This document shows positions 38,682-46,971 of a DNA stretch of 64,000 bases, piece by piece; position 1 is the stretch's first letter, and every line of letters starts with the position of its first letter. Source of the DNA: Trichocoleus desertorum NBK24 (GTDB taxonomy: Bacteria; Cyanobacteriota; Cyanobacteriia; FACHB-46); NCBI RefSeq assembly GCF_030409055.1, contig NZ_CP116619.1:2574628-2638627 (forward strand), given 5' to 3'. The notes beneath the pieces were generated by a model. The model saw only the letters and a program-made list of their open reading frames with translations. It was not told the DNA's origin and searched no databases. Both the position numbers and the translations under genes were made by a program.

Positions 38682-39379
38682 ACAACCACTAATGCGAAAA
38701 AGTGAATTTTAATAAGCAAAAAATTAAAACTACACAGTAGAAAAATTAATCAGCCTAATCTTAGTAATTCAAAAACCTGCACAGAAACTACTGCTAAGTT
38801 GCAAAACACTTAACAGCTAAATTAGGCTAAAACGAATTCAAGCTAATATTGCAAATACAGCTAATGCAGCCGTTTGGTCTCAGTACAGCTAAACCTATTT
38901 CAAATAAAATCCCAGGTGCAATTCCTGATTCAAAAAGCTTTGGACGTGATTATCTTGCAGGAGCAACTTGATAAAGCTGTCGAATTCATCAAGCCAATTA
39001 ACCGAATTATATCCAGATTTATATTTTCAGATAAATGAAATCATTCATTTTATACACAAGTAGAGAAATTGTATTTGTTCGTAAAGATTGAGGTCGTTCT
39101 ACAAAAATTTAGTCTTATAAACTTCTAGTTTTTATCTCTAAAGGTGTATTTACAATTAAAACTAGAACTAAAGATCACATTAGTTTATTAAGCAAAGTTT
39201 GGAAAGTATCCTATCGAGATAAAAACCTCTTAGCGTAGACTCTAGGGTGAAGAAGCAATAGCTTCCTATCAACAATGCTGCTGGCAGACGGGGCGGTGAC
39301 GTCTCACAAATCACCCTCGATGGAAAGTTACTCTCACCCTTTGGATAGTAATTGAGTCAGCAACGGCAAAGGTAGCCTA
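38682..39379. other. AT-rich intergenic region upstream of the porin
   Basis: 698 bases, clearly AT-richer than its surroundings, with no gene. It contains an inverted repeat at 39033 (separate entry). Its last 140 bases, 39240-39379, are less AT-rich and can form several short stems ahead of the next small gene (for example GAAGC/GCTTC near 39250 and GGTGA/TCACC near 39290). Confidence 0.5.
39028..39052. promoter_or_regulatory. AT-rich dyad resembling a Fur box
   Basis: GATAAA-TGAAAT-C-ATTCAT-TTTATA has the hexamer layout of a Fur operator around a central C, with 8 of 12 arm positions complementary. The inner arms AAATGAA/TTCATTT are perfect. It lies about 350 bases upstream of the porin start. 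Fur control of an iron porin would make sense, but the match is partial and the distance is large. Confidence 0.3.
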
Positions 39380-39667
39380 ATGAAGCGGATAAAACCGTTT
39401 ACTGGTTTAACGAGTGCAGTTCAGGTTAACTCAATGGTTGAAACCGTCAAAAAGTCCCAAAGTTCCCAAGCCCAGTCCCAAGCTCAGCTACCTCAACCCT
39501 CGTCACTGGTTAGGCTCGTACAGATGAGTTTGGCGGGATTTGCTTTCCTATATTTGTTGGGCTACGGCTGGGCTGGACACAGGTTACAATCGCGATCGCC
39601 CGCGTACCAAGCAACCACCCCTGTCTCTAGCAGCGATACCGACGACGCGCTTGTTCTACAGCCTTAG
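39380..39667 (+). CDS. Small single-helix membrane protein, unknown
   Basis: 95 aa, or 77 aa from Met19 (MVETVKKSQSSQ). A Ser/Gln-rich cytoplasmic-looking N-terminus is followed by one hydrophobic helix (about 47-65, VQMSLAGFAFLYLLGYGWAG) and a short Ser/Thr-rich tail. No family recognised. It could be a small accessory membrane protein. Codon use looks ordinary for the window, and the gene is separated from its neighbours on both sides. Confidence 0.55.
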   Translation: MKRIKPFTGLTSAVQVNSMVETVKKSQSSQAQSQAQLPQPSSLVRLVQMSLAGFAFLYLLGYGWAGHRLQSRSPAYQATTPVSSSDTDDALVLQP

Positions 39668-39733
39668 GACAAACTTTTTGAATTAATGATTCAGTTCAAC
39701 CAGTCAGCTCAACCAAGTGGATATTAGCTTGAT

Positions 39734-42154
39734 TTAGCAGTTGATTAAGTTGGCATCTCGCGCCGTTTGTTGGAGTTTCTGTAGGGTGCTCTGAGCTTTG
39801 CGACTGTTTACAGGATCACCGCGATCGCTGAAGAACTGGGCTGCTTGTTGCAGATCTGCGATCGCTCCTGGCTGGTCTCCCAATTTGGCTCGTGCGAGTC
39901 CACGATAAAGATACGCGGTAGCGTCTTCAGGATTGAGTCCCAAGGCTCGACTGTAGTCTTCAATCGCACCTAGTTTGTTGCCAATCCGAGTTCGAGCTAG
40001 TCCCCGGTAGAAGTAAGGAGTCGCATCCTCTGGGGACTGCTTGATAGCTTGACTGTAGTCTTCAATGGCCCCTAGCTTATCTCCCAACTCAGCACAGACA
40101 AAGCCACGATTGCTATAAGCCACACTATTGTCAGGATTGAGTCGGATGGCTTGGTCAAAGTCCGCGATCGCCCCAGATGGGTCATCCGAGTCATAACGAG
40201 CCACCCCTCGGTTGATGTAAGCAACGTCGTTATGGGGGTCAATCTGTAGAACCTGGGTGTAATCAGCGATCGCCCCAGATTTATCACCAATCTCATAGCG
40301 AGTTGCAGCCCGGTGGAAATAAGCCGTAGCATCTGCGGTATCGAGCCAAGGTTGCTCAAAGCGATCGATTAAGCCTTGGATGGTTGAGAGGTCAGTGGTG
40401 CGCAGTCCGAGTTCTAGTTCTGGAAAAACGGTGCTCGAAACAGGCAAATTCGGAACTTTGAGAATGGCTAAGCGGCGATCGCAAACCAAGAAATTCTCCT
40501 CAGCTCCCAAGATTTTGAACTTAAATTGTTGGGGAAACTCCTGTTTCAGTTGAGCCAGTTGCTTCAGCGTGTCGTGGAGCCAGCTTCTTTCAGGGGAGGA
40601 TGAGGGCGATCGCGGGCTGATGTAGCGAGGGGCATCACTTTGATGAGTGACTCCGAGATGACTCCAAGCCATCGAAATCTGACCCTGACGCCGTAAAAAC
40701 GCACGAAATTTTTCTAGTAGGGCGGTATCTAAGCTAGATGGATCAGGCCACGGCCAAACCACAATCACTTGCTTTTGAGCTTGCTCTAGTAACTCCTCTA
40801 GAAAGGCTCGGCTACCAGAGAGGGTCTGCGGGCGATCGCCTGATGGTGCGGTAGAATGGAGCGCCAATACCAGCTCGTGATTGGGTGTATCTGGCAAGGC
40901 TCGCAGTTGTTGATTGATGCCTTCTAGCCGATTTTGCAAAGTTGCTTCTAGCTCGGCTCGTACCTCTACTGCGCCGCCTTCTGCACCTTCCAAGCGAGTC
41001 GCCAAACTCTGGAGCTGACTTTGTAGCGCACTATTATCTAGGAGCTGAGGTAAGCGGTAAACCCAGTCACGTAAGGCTTTGTGCTGCTGGTACAGAGCTT
41101 GAGTTTGGCGCTGGATTATCGTGACATCTTGGCGCAACTGAGCCACTTCGGTACTCAAACCCGCTTGAGCTTCAACCTGATTTTGCAGATCTGCTAAGTC
41201 AGGTAGGGTCGGTAGTTGGTTCAACCGAGCTTCAAGGGCAGTCACAGTTTGGCTGAGTTCTGCCATCAGGTGCGAGTCTGTGGGGGCATGCACTTTGGTA
41301 TGAAGAACATCCAGTTGCTTCCGAAAAATAGTAACGGCGAGTCGCAAGGGAACGACCGCTTGCTCTAAGCCCTGATATCGCTGGTTAAGATTTTCCACCT
41401 CAACTAAGGTGCGGGTAAATTCGCGACGCGGCACCAGCCCTGCAATAACTCGAATTAGAGAGTCTACATCCTGCTTGAGAGAACTGGCATCAAAGGGCGT
41501 GGGTAAATGGTTTAGGCGACGGTTGATATGATTAATCTGATCTTGCAGCGCCTTGACTTGCATCAACGGCTCGTCGCTGAGGAGTTTTAGCTCCGTCTCT
41601 GCCTGGGACATTTGAGCTTGCAACTGCGCGATCGCGGCTTCCGTCTCCTCAGTAGAATTAGCGCTTAACTGCGTCAACTGGTGAGTAACCTGTTCTAAGG
41701 CCGTGGCGAGTTGAGTCTGCTGGATTTGCATTTGCTCCAAGTCCTGACGCAGCCCGACGACATCATGGGCTTTGAGGGGAGCCAGTTGGCGATGCATCTC
41801 CCATTGCAGTGTTTGCAACTGTTCTGAGAGCTTGGTTAGAGACTCACGGTGCCAACCTAGGAAAGTTTGCTTGAGGTGATCTAGATCCAAGCTGCTGGGT
41901 AAGTCTTGAACTTGCTCTTGCAGCGCGATCATATCCCTGGTGAGGCGATTGTCCAACCGAGTAATGCTCAGCTTAGACAGTTGCTTAGTTTCTTGCTCAA
42001 ACCGACGGCGGTTCGCAAAATTTAGAGCTAGCAAGCAGGAGATAGGGGCAGCCGCAAACACAAATTGCTGAGAGACAGTCGCAGCGATCGCTCCGACCCC
42101 TGAGCCAGCCAGCATGACATATTCGGCAGTTTCGCGCCAACGACGATGGTTCAC
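39734..42154 (-). CDS. Membrane-anchored coiled-coil protein with PLD-like segment and five TPRs
   Basis: 806 aa. Two close hydrophobic stretches (about 12-45) form an N-terminal membrane hairpin. A very long coiled coil (about 50-410) follows, rich in Gln/Leu heptads. Residues about 440-590 resemble the non-catalytic phospholipase-D-like segment seen in other cyanobacterial TPR proteins (VIVVWPWPDPSSLD, ILGAEENFLVCDRRLAIL); no HKD motif is seen. Five 34-residue TPR units follow (about 616-785, each with the GDKxGAIxDYxQAI pattern). It is probably a scaffold at the membrane. The Ser/Thr kinase gene upstream on the same strand is about 310 bases away. Partners unknown. Confidence 0.82.
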   Translation of the reverse strand: MNHRRWRETAEYVMLAGSGVGAIAATVSQQFVFAAAPISCLLALNFANRRRFEQETKQLSKLSITRLDNRLTRDMIALQEQVQDLPSSLDLDHLKQTFLGWHRESLTKLSEQLQTLQWEMHRQLAPLKAHDVVGLRQDLEQMQIQQTQLATALEQVTHQLTQLSANSTEETEAAIAQLQAQMSQAETELKLLSDEPLMQVKALQDQINHINRRLNHLPTPFDASSLKQDVDSLIRVIAGLVPRREFTRTLVEVENLNQRYQGLEQAVVPLRLAVTIFRKQLDVLHTKVHAPTDSHLMAELSQTVTALEARLNQLPTLPDLADLQNQVEAQAGLSTEVAQLRQDVTIIQRQTQALYQQHKALRDWVYRLPQLLDNSALQSQLQSLATRLEGAEGGAVEVRAELEATLQNRLEGINQQLRALPDTPNHELVLALHSTAPSGDRPQTLSGSRAFLEELLEQAQKQVIVVWPWPDPSSLDTALLEKFRAFLRRQGQISMAWSHLGVTHQSDAPRYISPRSPSSSPERSWLHDTLKQLAQLKQEFPQQFKFKILGAEENFLVCDRRLAILKVPNLPVSSTVFPELELGLRTTDLSTIQGLIDRFEQPWLDTADATAYFHRAATRYEIGDKSGAIADYTQVLQIDPHNDVAYINRGVARYDSDDPSGAIADFDQAIRLNPDNSVAYSNRGFVCAELGDKLGAIEDYSQAIKQSPEDATPYFYRGLARTRIGNKLGAIEDYSRALGLNPEDATAYLYRGLARAKLGDQPGAIADLQQAAQFFSDRGDPVNSRKAQSTLQKLQQTARDANLINC

Positions 42155-42465
42155 AGCGTTTCCAGATAGCTGAGGTTAAAAAGTCAGAAGGTCTGCCTAA
42201 GACTGGGGCGGATGGGATAGTAGATTGCACCGCGACAGCAACAGCACCTTACTTCGCTTTTCAGCTCTACCTAGGAAAATCAGGAACCTCTAAGGGTAAT
42301 GCTTGTGATATTAAACACTGGTTTGAGTGATACCGTACCACTGGGCAAAATCGCGATCGCCCTACATCTGTGAGTAGCAAATGGCTTTAGCGACTTAACT
42401 TCGCCGTAGCGGATTCTTTAAAGATTGGTTGAAGTAAAAAATTGTCAGCAGAGCTAAATATTTAG
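42155..42465. other. Intergenic region between Ser/Thr kinase and TPR genes
   Basis: 311 bases, same strand on both sides. No gene, hairpin terminator or repeat recognised. Confidence 0.4.
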
Positions 42466-43845
42466 CTAAGAGTTTTGCGATCGCAGCTTGTTCAAAAAGT
42501 TTGACAACTCCTGTGCGAGCCACTTTTGCTCTGTATCAGTAAGCGCAGAGCCAAATTGGTGAGTTCGCACTCCCTCGATTAAGGCACAGGTATATACAGG
42601 CTGATCGTTGATTCGCAGTTGGCTATCGAACCATTCAATCGCTTGTAAATCCTCTGTGTTGCCTTCAACTGGACGGTACCGCCAACCCAAGCACTGCTGC
42701 TGTAGCCGAAAGCGATGGCGATTGATTTCTACATACGTCTGGATGGTAATGGGAGCCAAGGCATTGCCTAGTAAAGCTAAACCTGCCATCCAGAAGGGAA
42801 TGGAGAAGAGGGGAAAAAAGATCGGCGCACCCATCGCGATCGCAGAGCTTGTCCAAAAAAAGATAAAACCATTCCAAACCAACGCAAAACCGAATAAACC
42901 GAGATTGCGAGACAAGAAACGTTGGGGTGGAATGTCAACTGTTACCTGTTGGGCTGTACGCTTGAGCTGAATGCGACTGCCAGCAGGTTGCCGATCAATC
43001 TGAACCTCGGATCTTGCTAACTCAACCTGACGACGAGGTGGCTCCTGTAATGCGGCCAAAGCTTCCTGGGCGGCGGGAAAGCGATCTTCCATCGCAGGTT
43101 CTAGCATTTGGTCTAGCCAATCGGCAAAAGTAGGGGAGAGCTGTGTACAGGCACGAATGTCGATTTTGAGGCGGCGCTGGGGTAGATCAGCGGGTGATTG
43201 GTGGGTAAGCAAAAACAGCAATGTGCCACCTAAACCATACAAATCGGTGGCGGGAACGGCTTTACCTCGAAACTGCTCTGGAGCCATGTAACCGTAGGTG
43301 CCTACGACCGTACTGCCTTGAGTTAGCGTGTCTCGGTAAGTATCTTGCACTGCCCCAAAATCTACCAAGAAAATTTGCCCATCGGATCGCCGGATGATGT
43401 TTTGGGGTTTGATGTCGCGGTGAATCACAGGTGGGGTGAGCGAGTGCAGGTAACTCAGCACCTCAAGGACTTGTATCGCTAGCTGTTTAGCTTCAGGTTC
43501 TCCAATCCGCCAGCCTTCCTTGACCCACTGCGCCAGCGATCGCCCTGCTGCCAATTCTTGCACCAGATAAAACCAGCGATTCTCTGGCGTATCCACCTGG
43601 AAGTAGTTGAGATAGCGCGGAATAGCGGGATGTTGTAGATACGACAAAACTCTAGCTTCCCGCTCAAACAGTTCCAGCACTTTCCAGTCGTTGATGCGCC
43701 GGAGGGAAAGGGCTTTTAGGGCTACCTGCTGCTGGGTTTGCAGATCTTCGGCTTTGTAGGTCGTGCCAATGCCACCCTGACCCAAAACTTCCAAAATGCG
43801 GTAGCGATCGCCAACGATCTCCTGTGGTTGATGTAGTGCCTCCAT
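42466..43845 (-). CDS. Serine/threonine protein kinase with C-terminal membrane hairpin
   Basis: 459 aa. A complete Hanks-type kinase domain (about 15-270): glycine loop LGQGGIGTTY (21-30), catalytic-site Lys44 (VALKAL), HRDIKPQN (142-149), DFG (162-164) and APEQ. The C-terminal part has two hydrophobic segments (about 316-335 and 340-362) in a pattern common to cyanobacterial kinases, then a soluble tail of about 90 residues (QTYVEINRHRFRLQQQCLGWRYRPVEG). It should phosphorylate Ser/Thr in cytoplasmic proteins; substrates are unknown. Confidence 0.94.
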   Translation of the reverse strand: MEALHQPQEIVGDRYRILEVLGQGGIGTTYKAEDLQTQQQVALKALSLRRINDWKVLELFEREARVLSYLQHPAIPRYLNYFQVDTPENRWFYLVQELAAGRSLAQWVKEGWRIGEPEAKQLAIQVLEVLSYLHSLTPPVIHRDIKPQNIIRRSDGQIFLVDFGAVQDTYRDTLTQGSTVVGTYGYMAPEQFRGKAVPATDLYGLGGTLLFLLTHQSPADLPQRRLKIDIRACTQLSPTFADWLDQMLEPAMEDRFPAAQEALAALQEPPRRQVELARSEVQIDRQPAGSRIQLKRTAQQVTVDIPPQRFLSRNLGLFGFALVWNGFIFFWTSSAIAMGAPIFFPLFSIPFWMAGLALLGNALAPITIQTYVEINRHRFRLQQQCLGWRYRPVEGNTEDLQAIEWFDSQLRINDQPVYTCALIEGVRTHQFGSALTDTEQKWLAQELSNFLNKLRSQNS

Positions 43846-43982
43846 GCCACTCCTTTCTTACAGATGTGGTTCTGCTTCAATTGTGGCTTACGAGCTAAAT
43901 GAGTCAGAGGCTGGAGGAGTTTTTGGTAGTATGGCTTTGCTACGGCTCAACCAAAAAGATGTTGCAGTTTACGGAACACCCG

Positions 43983-44369
43983 TTAGGTCGGCGATCGCTG
44001 ATCTTGATCTTTTTGAGGGGTTTCTAAGACTTCACGCTGATGCTTCATCACCTCTTTAGCAGCAGTGAGATATTCTCTAACGGCTGCTACATGCTCTTCT
44101 ACTGCTTTTTCATGCTCATGGCCTGACATCAGGTAGGCTTCTGTAGAAATCTGCTTGTTTGTGCGGGCGAGTTTGGCATACTCCTGAGAGGCACGGGCAT
44201 GCTCTTGCACCAAGTGACCCCGCTCCTCAATGATGTGCCCCACCTCTGCGATCGCACCCTCTTGATTTTGCAGAGTCTTGCCCACGGTCTCAATGGATTT
44301 TCCATGCTTTTCTGACACCTCTGCATGTTTCAGAGCCGCTTCAGCATTTTCTGGTGATATTTCATGCAT
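43983..44369 (-). CDS. Small helical protein, unknown function
   Basis: 128 aa from the ATG at 44369, chosen because GGGGGA lies 9-14 bases upstream and the protein-like composition starts there (MHEISPENAEAALKHAEVSEKHG). The frame stays open to 44528 but that extension overlaps the neighbouring pseudogene and looks non-coding. The product is one continuous amphipathic helix rich in Glu, Ala, His and Lys (AKLARTNKQISTEAYLMSGHEHEKAVEEH), with no membrane segment or known domain. It may be a coiled-coil or stress-related protein. It follows a decayed hydrolase gene on the same strand. Confidence 0.65.
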   Translation of the reverse strand: MHEISPENAEAALKHAEVSEKHGKSIETVGKTLQNQEGAIAEVGHIIEERGHLVQEHARASQEYAKLARTNKQISTEAYLMSGHEHEKAVEEHVAAVREYLTAAKEVMKHQREVLETPQKDQDQRSPT

Positions 44370-44479
44370 ATGCTGCTGTCCCCCATTTGGCAAGCAAGCT
44401 GCTTGATTCGTTCGTTTGGCTTCAGCATAAAAAGAATTATTTTGGGTAACACCTACCTCTAGACTCAGGCTAGACCAAA

Positions 44480-45033
44480 CTAGGGTCCTGATTGCGGATA
44501 CCAACTTTGGCGACGCAAATACCGACAAACTCTTTCACGCAGTAGATAAACCGACAGAAATAGATCTAAAGTTTTTTCGAACCACTGAAATTCATGGCCG
44601 TAATAGCGCGGATCCCAATAGCTGATGACGCTGTGGAAGCGAACAGTCCAGTTCAGCGGAAAGAACAACAAAGGGCCATCATCTACATGGGTCAAGATGT
44701 CTACGGTGGTGTGAAATAGACAGGCAAGCAAAAACCAAAATAACCAGCGAGTGCGAGAGCCAATATTCCGTCGTCTCGGCCATACATAAGCTAGCCCCAC
44801 TAGCAACAGCACTGGAGCGTGCAAGGCATTATGGGCCGCAATCCAAAAAGGGTTGTGAAAAAAAGCTCGTCAAATAGGAGATGCGCTGTATCCGTCAGGC
44901 TCCAGCCTTGGATGAAGTGGTAGTAGACAATGCCACCGATCGACAGCAGCCACAGAGGCAGATCAGGAGCTACAGAACCGAGAAGAAATGCTCTCTTAAC
45001 GATCGGTACCCGTGGCAGAGCGTAATTGCTCAA
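44480..45033 (-). pseudogene. Membrane hydrolase-like gene broken by an IS insertion and a frameshift
   Basis: Two frames (44800-45033 and 44480-44824) together encode a membrane protein of about 180 aa, resembling the DUF457/YdjM-type metal-dependent hydrolase family: SVAPDLPLW, HNPFWIAAHNALHAPVLLL, FHTTVDILTHVDDGPLLFFPLNW. The first break is a run of seven T (coding strand, near 44858-44864); five or eight would restore the HNPFW reading. The second break is the IS66-type element at 45022, which separates codon 8 from the original start. The apparent TTG start at 45033 lies in the IS end. Either lesion alone should inactivate the gene. Confidence 0.85.
45014..45021. repeat. Target-site duplication, left copy
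   Basis: GGCAGAGC, repeated at 46458-46465. Eight bases is the usual IS66-family duplication length. Confidence 0.93.
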
Positions 45034-46457
45034 CTAGGTTGACCTAAGCACGCCTTTGGTAGAAGATGATAAACTTTTGCCATGAAGGAACTGCCCCCTC
45101 TCGCTGGACTGAGTCACGCAGAAAAGGATGCCCTGATTCAAGGGCTGTGGCAGGAGTTGCAAACGTTGCGCTCAGAGGTCGAAAAGCTGAAGCAAAAACG
45201 GGTCAAGAAAACCTCCCGTAATTCAAGTTTGCCTCCTTCTCAGGGCTTCAAGCCAAATCAGAGGAGGGCTCAGTCCCCTGCCCTCAATGGTGAGGAAACG
45301 GGAAGTCACCGTAACGGTGGGCGAGAATTGAGCCAACAACCGGATCAAGTCGTCGTTGCCCAAGCCAAGAGTTGTCCCCACTGTGGGGTCGAAGTGGAGC
45401 TATCAACACAACGCTTGAGCGGGACTTACGAACGCATTGAATTGCCGCCGATGACTCCTCACATCACCCGGGTTGAACGTTACGGTGGGACTTGCCAGTG
45501 TTGTCAGCAGGCGTATGAAGCGCCTGTTCCAGTCGGTTTGGAGCCAGGGTCTCCCTTTGGCACCAGTGTCGTGAGTTTAGTGACCTATCTCCGTTACAGC
45601 CATGCCATCAGCTATCAACGGCTGAGCCAGCTGATGAGTGAGCTTTACGGTCTCAGCCTGTCCGAAGGAGCGATTGCCAATCTCCTGCAACGGGTGCGCT
45701 CTCAGCTAGAAAACCCGGTGGCCAAGATTGTCGAACGTTTACGCAGTGCTCGTCTCGTCGGCAGTGATGAGACGGGGGCACGAGTGAAGGGGACCAACCA
45801 GTGGGAATGGGTGTTTCAGAACGACCAGGTGTGTTTGCACGTGATTCGTCCCAGTCGTGGCAAAACGGTCATTGATACCGTGATGGCGGGGCATCAACCA
45901 CAGGTTTGGGTGTCTGATTTATTCAGTGCCCAGGCCGCCCATCCGGCGCACGACTGGCAAGTGTGTCTAGCCCATCAACTGCGCGATTGTCAGTATGCCA
46001 TGGATGCGGGTGATGAGTTGTTTGCGCCCCGGATGAAATGGCTGCTCCTCAAAGCCATTGCCCTGCAACGGCGACGACACACCCTGGCTGCCTCAACCGT
46101 TCAGCAGTATTGCTCTCGATTTCGCGGCTTACTGCGGGAGATCTTGAATCTGCAACCCAAATCGCTCGAGGGACAGCGGTTGCTCAAACGCTATCAGAAG
46201 ATTCGGGCTCATCTGTTGCTGTTTTTGACGGATGAGACAATTCCGTCAACCAATAATGCCAGTGAGCAGGCGTTGCGCTGGAGCGTCGTCTTTCGCAAGG
46301 TGACGAACGGATTCCGCTCGGACTGGGGAGCGGAGCTATTCGCTCAGGTGCGATCGCTTGTCAACACTGCGAAGCGTCAGGGCATTGCTGCCTTTGATGC
46401 CATTTCCCGTGCCCTTACCTCACAGCAGACAGATTGGCTACTGGGTTGAGCAATTAC
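45022..46457 (+). mobile_element. IS66-family insertion sequence, transposase-only form
   Basis: 1436 bp. The left end starts GTAATTGCTCAAC and the right end finishes GTTGAGCAATTAC, a perfect 13-bp terminal inverted repeat that begins GTAA as IS66 elements do. It is bounded by the 8-bp duplication GGCAGAGC. It carries only one gene, as in the ISBst12-like branch that lacks the tnpA and tnpB accessory genes. The transposase stop lies inside the right repeat. Perfect ends, perfect target duplication and an intact transposase suggest a recent, possibly still mobile insertion. Confidence 0.95.
45082..46449 (+). CDS. IS66 family transposase
   Basis: 455 aa, intact. The N-terminal leucine-zipper-like helix (LWQELQTLRSEVEKLKQK) is followed by NSSLPPSQGFKPN, a zinc-binding region (CPHCGVEVE, then GGTCQCCQQAY), and the DDE domain with GSDETGARVKG (Asp near 229), the WVSDLFSAQAAH segment and a C-terminal catalytic Glu in NNASEQALRWSVV. 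It cuts and pastes its own element in the cytoplasm. The ATG at 45082 begins MKELPPLAGLSHAEKD, typical of the family. Confidence 0.95.
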   Translation: MKELPPLAGLSHAEKDALIQGLWQELQTLRSEVEKLKQKRVKKTSRNSSLPPSQGFKPNQRRAQSPALNGEETGSHRNGGRELSQQPDQVVVAQAKSCPHCGVEVELSTQRLSGTYERIELPPMTPHITRVERYGGTCQCCQQAYEAPVPVGLEPGSPFGTSVVSLVTYLRYSHAISYQRLSQLMSELYGLSLSEGAIANLLQRVRSQLENPVAKIVERLRSARLVGSDETGARVKGTNQWEWVFQNDQVCLHVIRPSRGKTVIDTVMAGHQPQVWVSDLFSAQAAHPAHDWQVCLAHQLRDCQYAMDAGDELFAPRMKWLLLKAIALQRRRHTLAASTVQQYCSRFRGLLREILNLQPKSLEGQRLLKRYQKIRAHLLLFLTDETIPSTNNASEQALRWSVVFRKVTNGFRSDWGAELFAQVRSLVNTAKRQGIAAFDAISRALTSQQTDWLLG

Positions 46458-46486
46458 GGCAGAGCTTTATCCAAAGCAGCCGTCAT
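46458..46486 (-). pseudogene. Original 5' end of the interrupted hydrolase gene
   Basis: An ATG on the minus strand at 46486 reads M-T-A-A-L-D-K-A-L across the right target duplication. Removing the IS and one GGCAGAGC copy joins it in frame to LPRVPIVKRAFLLGS at 45021 and below. This restores a normal start, so the insertion fell after codon 8. GGCAGAGC here (46458-46465) is the right target copy. Confidence 0.88.
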
Positions 46487-46598
46487 TAAAAAGTGAGAAT
46501 AGGTATTCATAGGGGCGATCGCACCACATCAAGATCCGGTTGTTACAGTGAAGATTTTGTGGATCAACCAATCCGTTGTAGCAACTCAGGGAGCCAAC

Positions 46599-46965
46599 AT
46601 GGAGAAGCGATCGCTCGGTAACTCTGACATCCAAATTTCGCCTGTTCTCATGGGTACCTGGCAACGCTAAAAACAAGTTATTTCAAGGCGAGAACTACGA
46701 ACACGCCCAAACCGCATTAGACAAACTCCGTCCGATTGCGGAACGGCACCAATGTACCCTGGCGAACCTGGCCTTAGCTTGGTTGATCGCTCAATCTCAG
46801 CCCAACGCGATCGCAGGTGCCCGCAACGCCGAGCAGTCGGTACAAAATGCCAAATCAGCAGAAGTCAAACTCTCGGCAGAAGAACTCAAAGAAATCGACG
46901 CGATCGGTCGGATAGTTACCGATCACTTAGCCAATGAAGGCCCCGTGATGTGGAGTTGGGGTTAG
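46599..46965 (+). pseudogene. Aldo/keto reductase with a large internal deletion
   Basis: The first 23 codons (MEKRSLGNSDIQISPVLMGTW...) are a typical aldo/keto reductase N-terminus and end at a TAA at 46668. After it the frame resumes with the C-terminal part of the same family: LFQGENYEHAQTALDKLRPIAERHQCTLANLALAWLIAQ, PNAIAGARNAEQSVQNAKS and ELKEIDAIGRIV. About 200 residues, including the catalytic Tyr/Lys region, are missing. Only about 122 codons remain, so the gene is dead. It lies right beside the IS-interrupted hydrolase gene. Confidence 0.9.
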
Positions 46966-46971
46966 TTCCAA

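Noticed and set aside
43844..44059. 71-codon plus-strand frame after the Ser/Thr kinase
   Set aside because: It overlaps the start of the kinase gene and the end of the helical-protein gene, and has no homology-like features.
44370..44528. N-terminal extension of the small helical protein to 44528
   Set aside because: The extension overlaps the end of the hydrolase pseudogene, and a good ribosome binding site marks the internal ATG at 44369.
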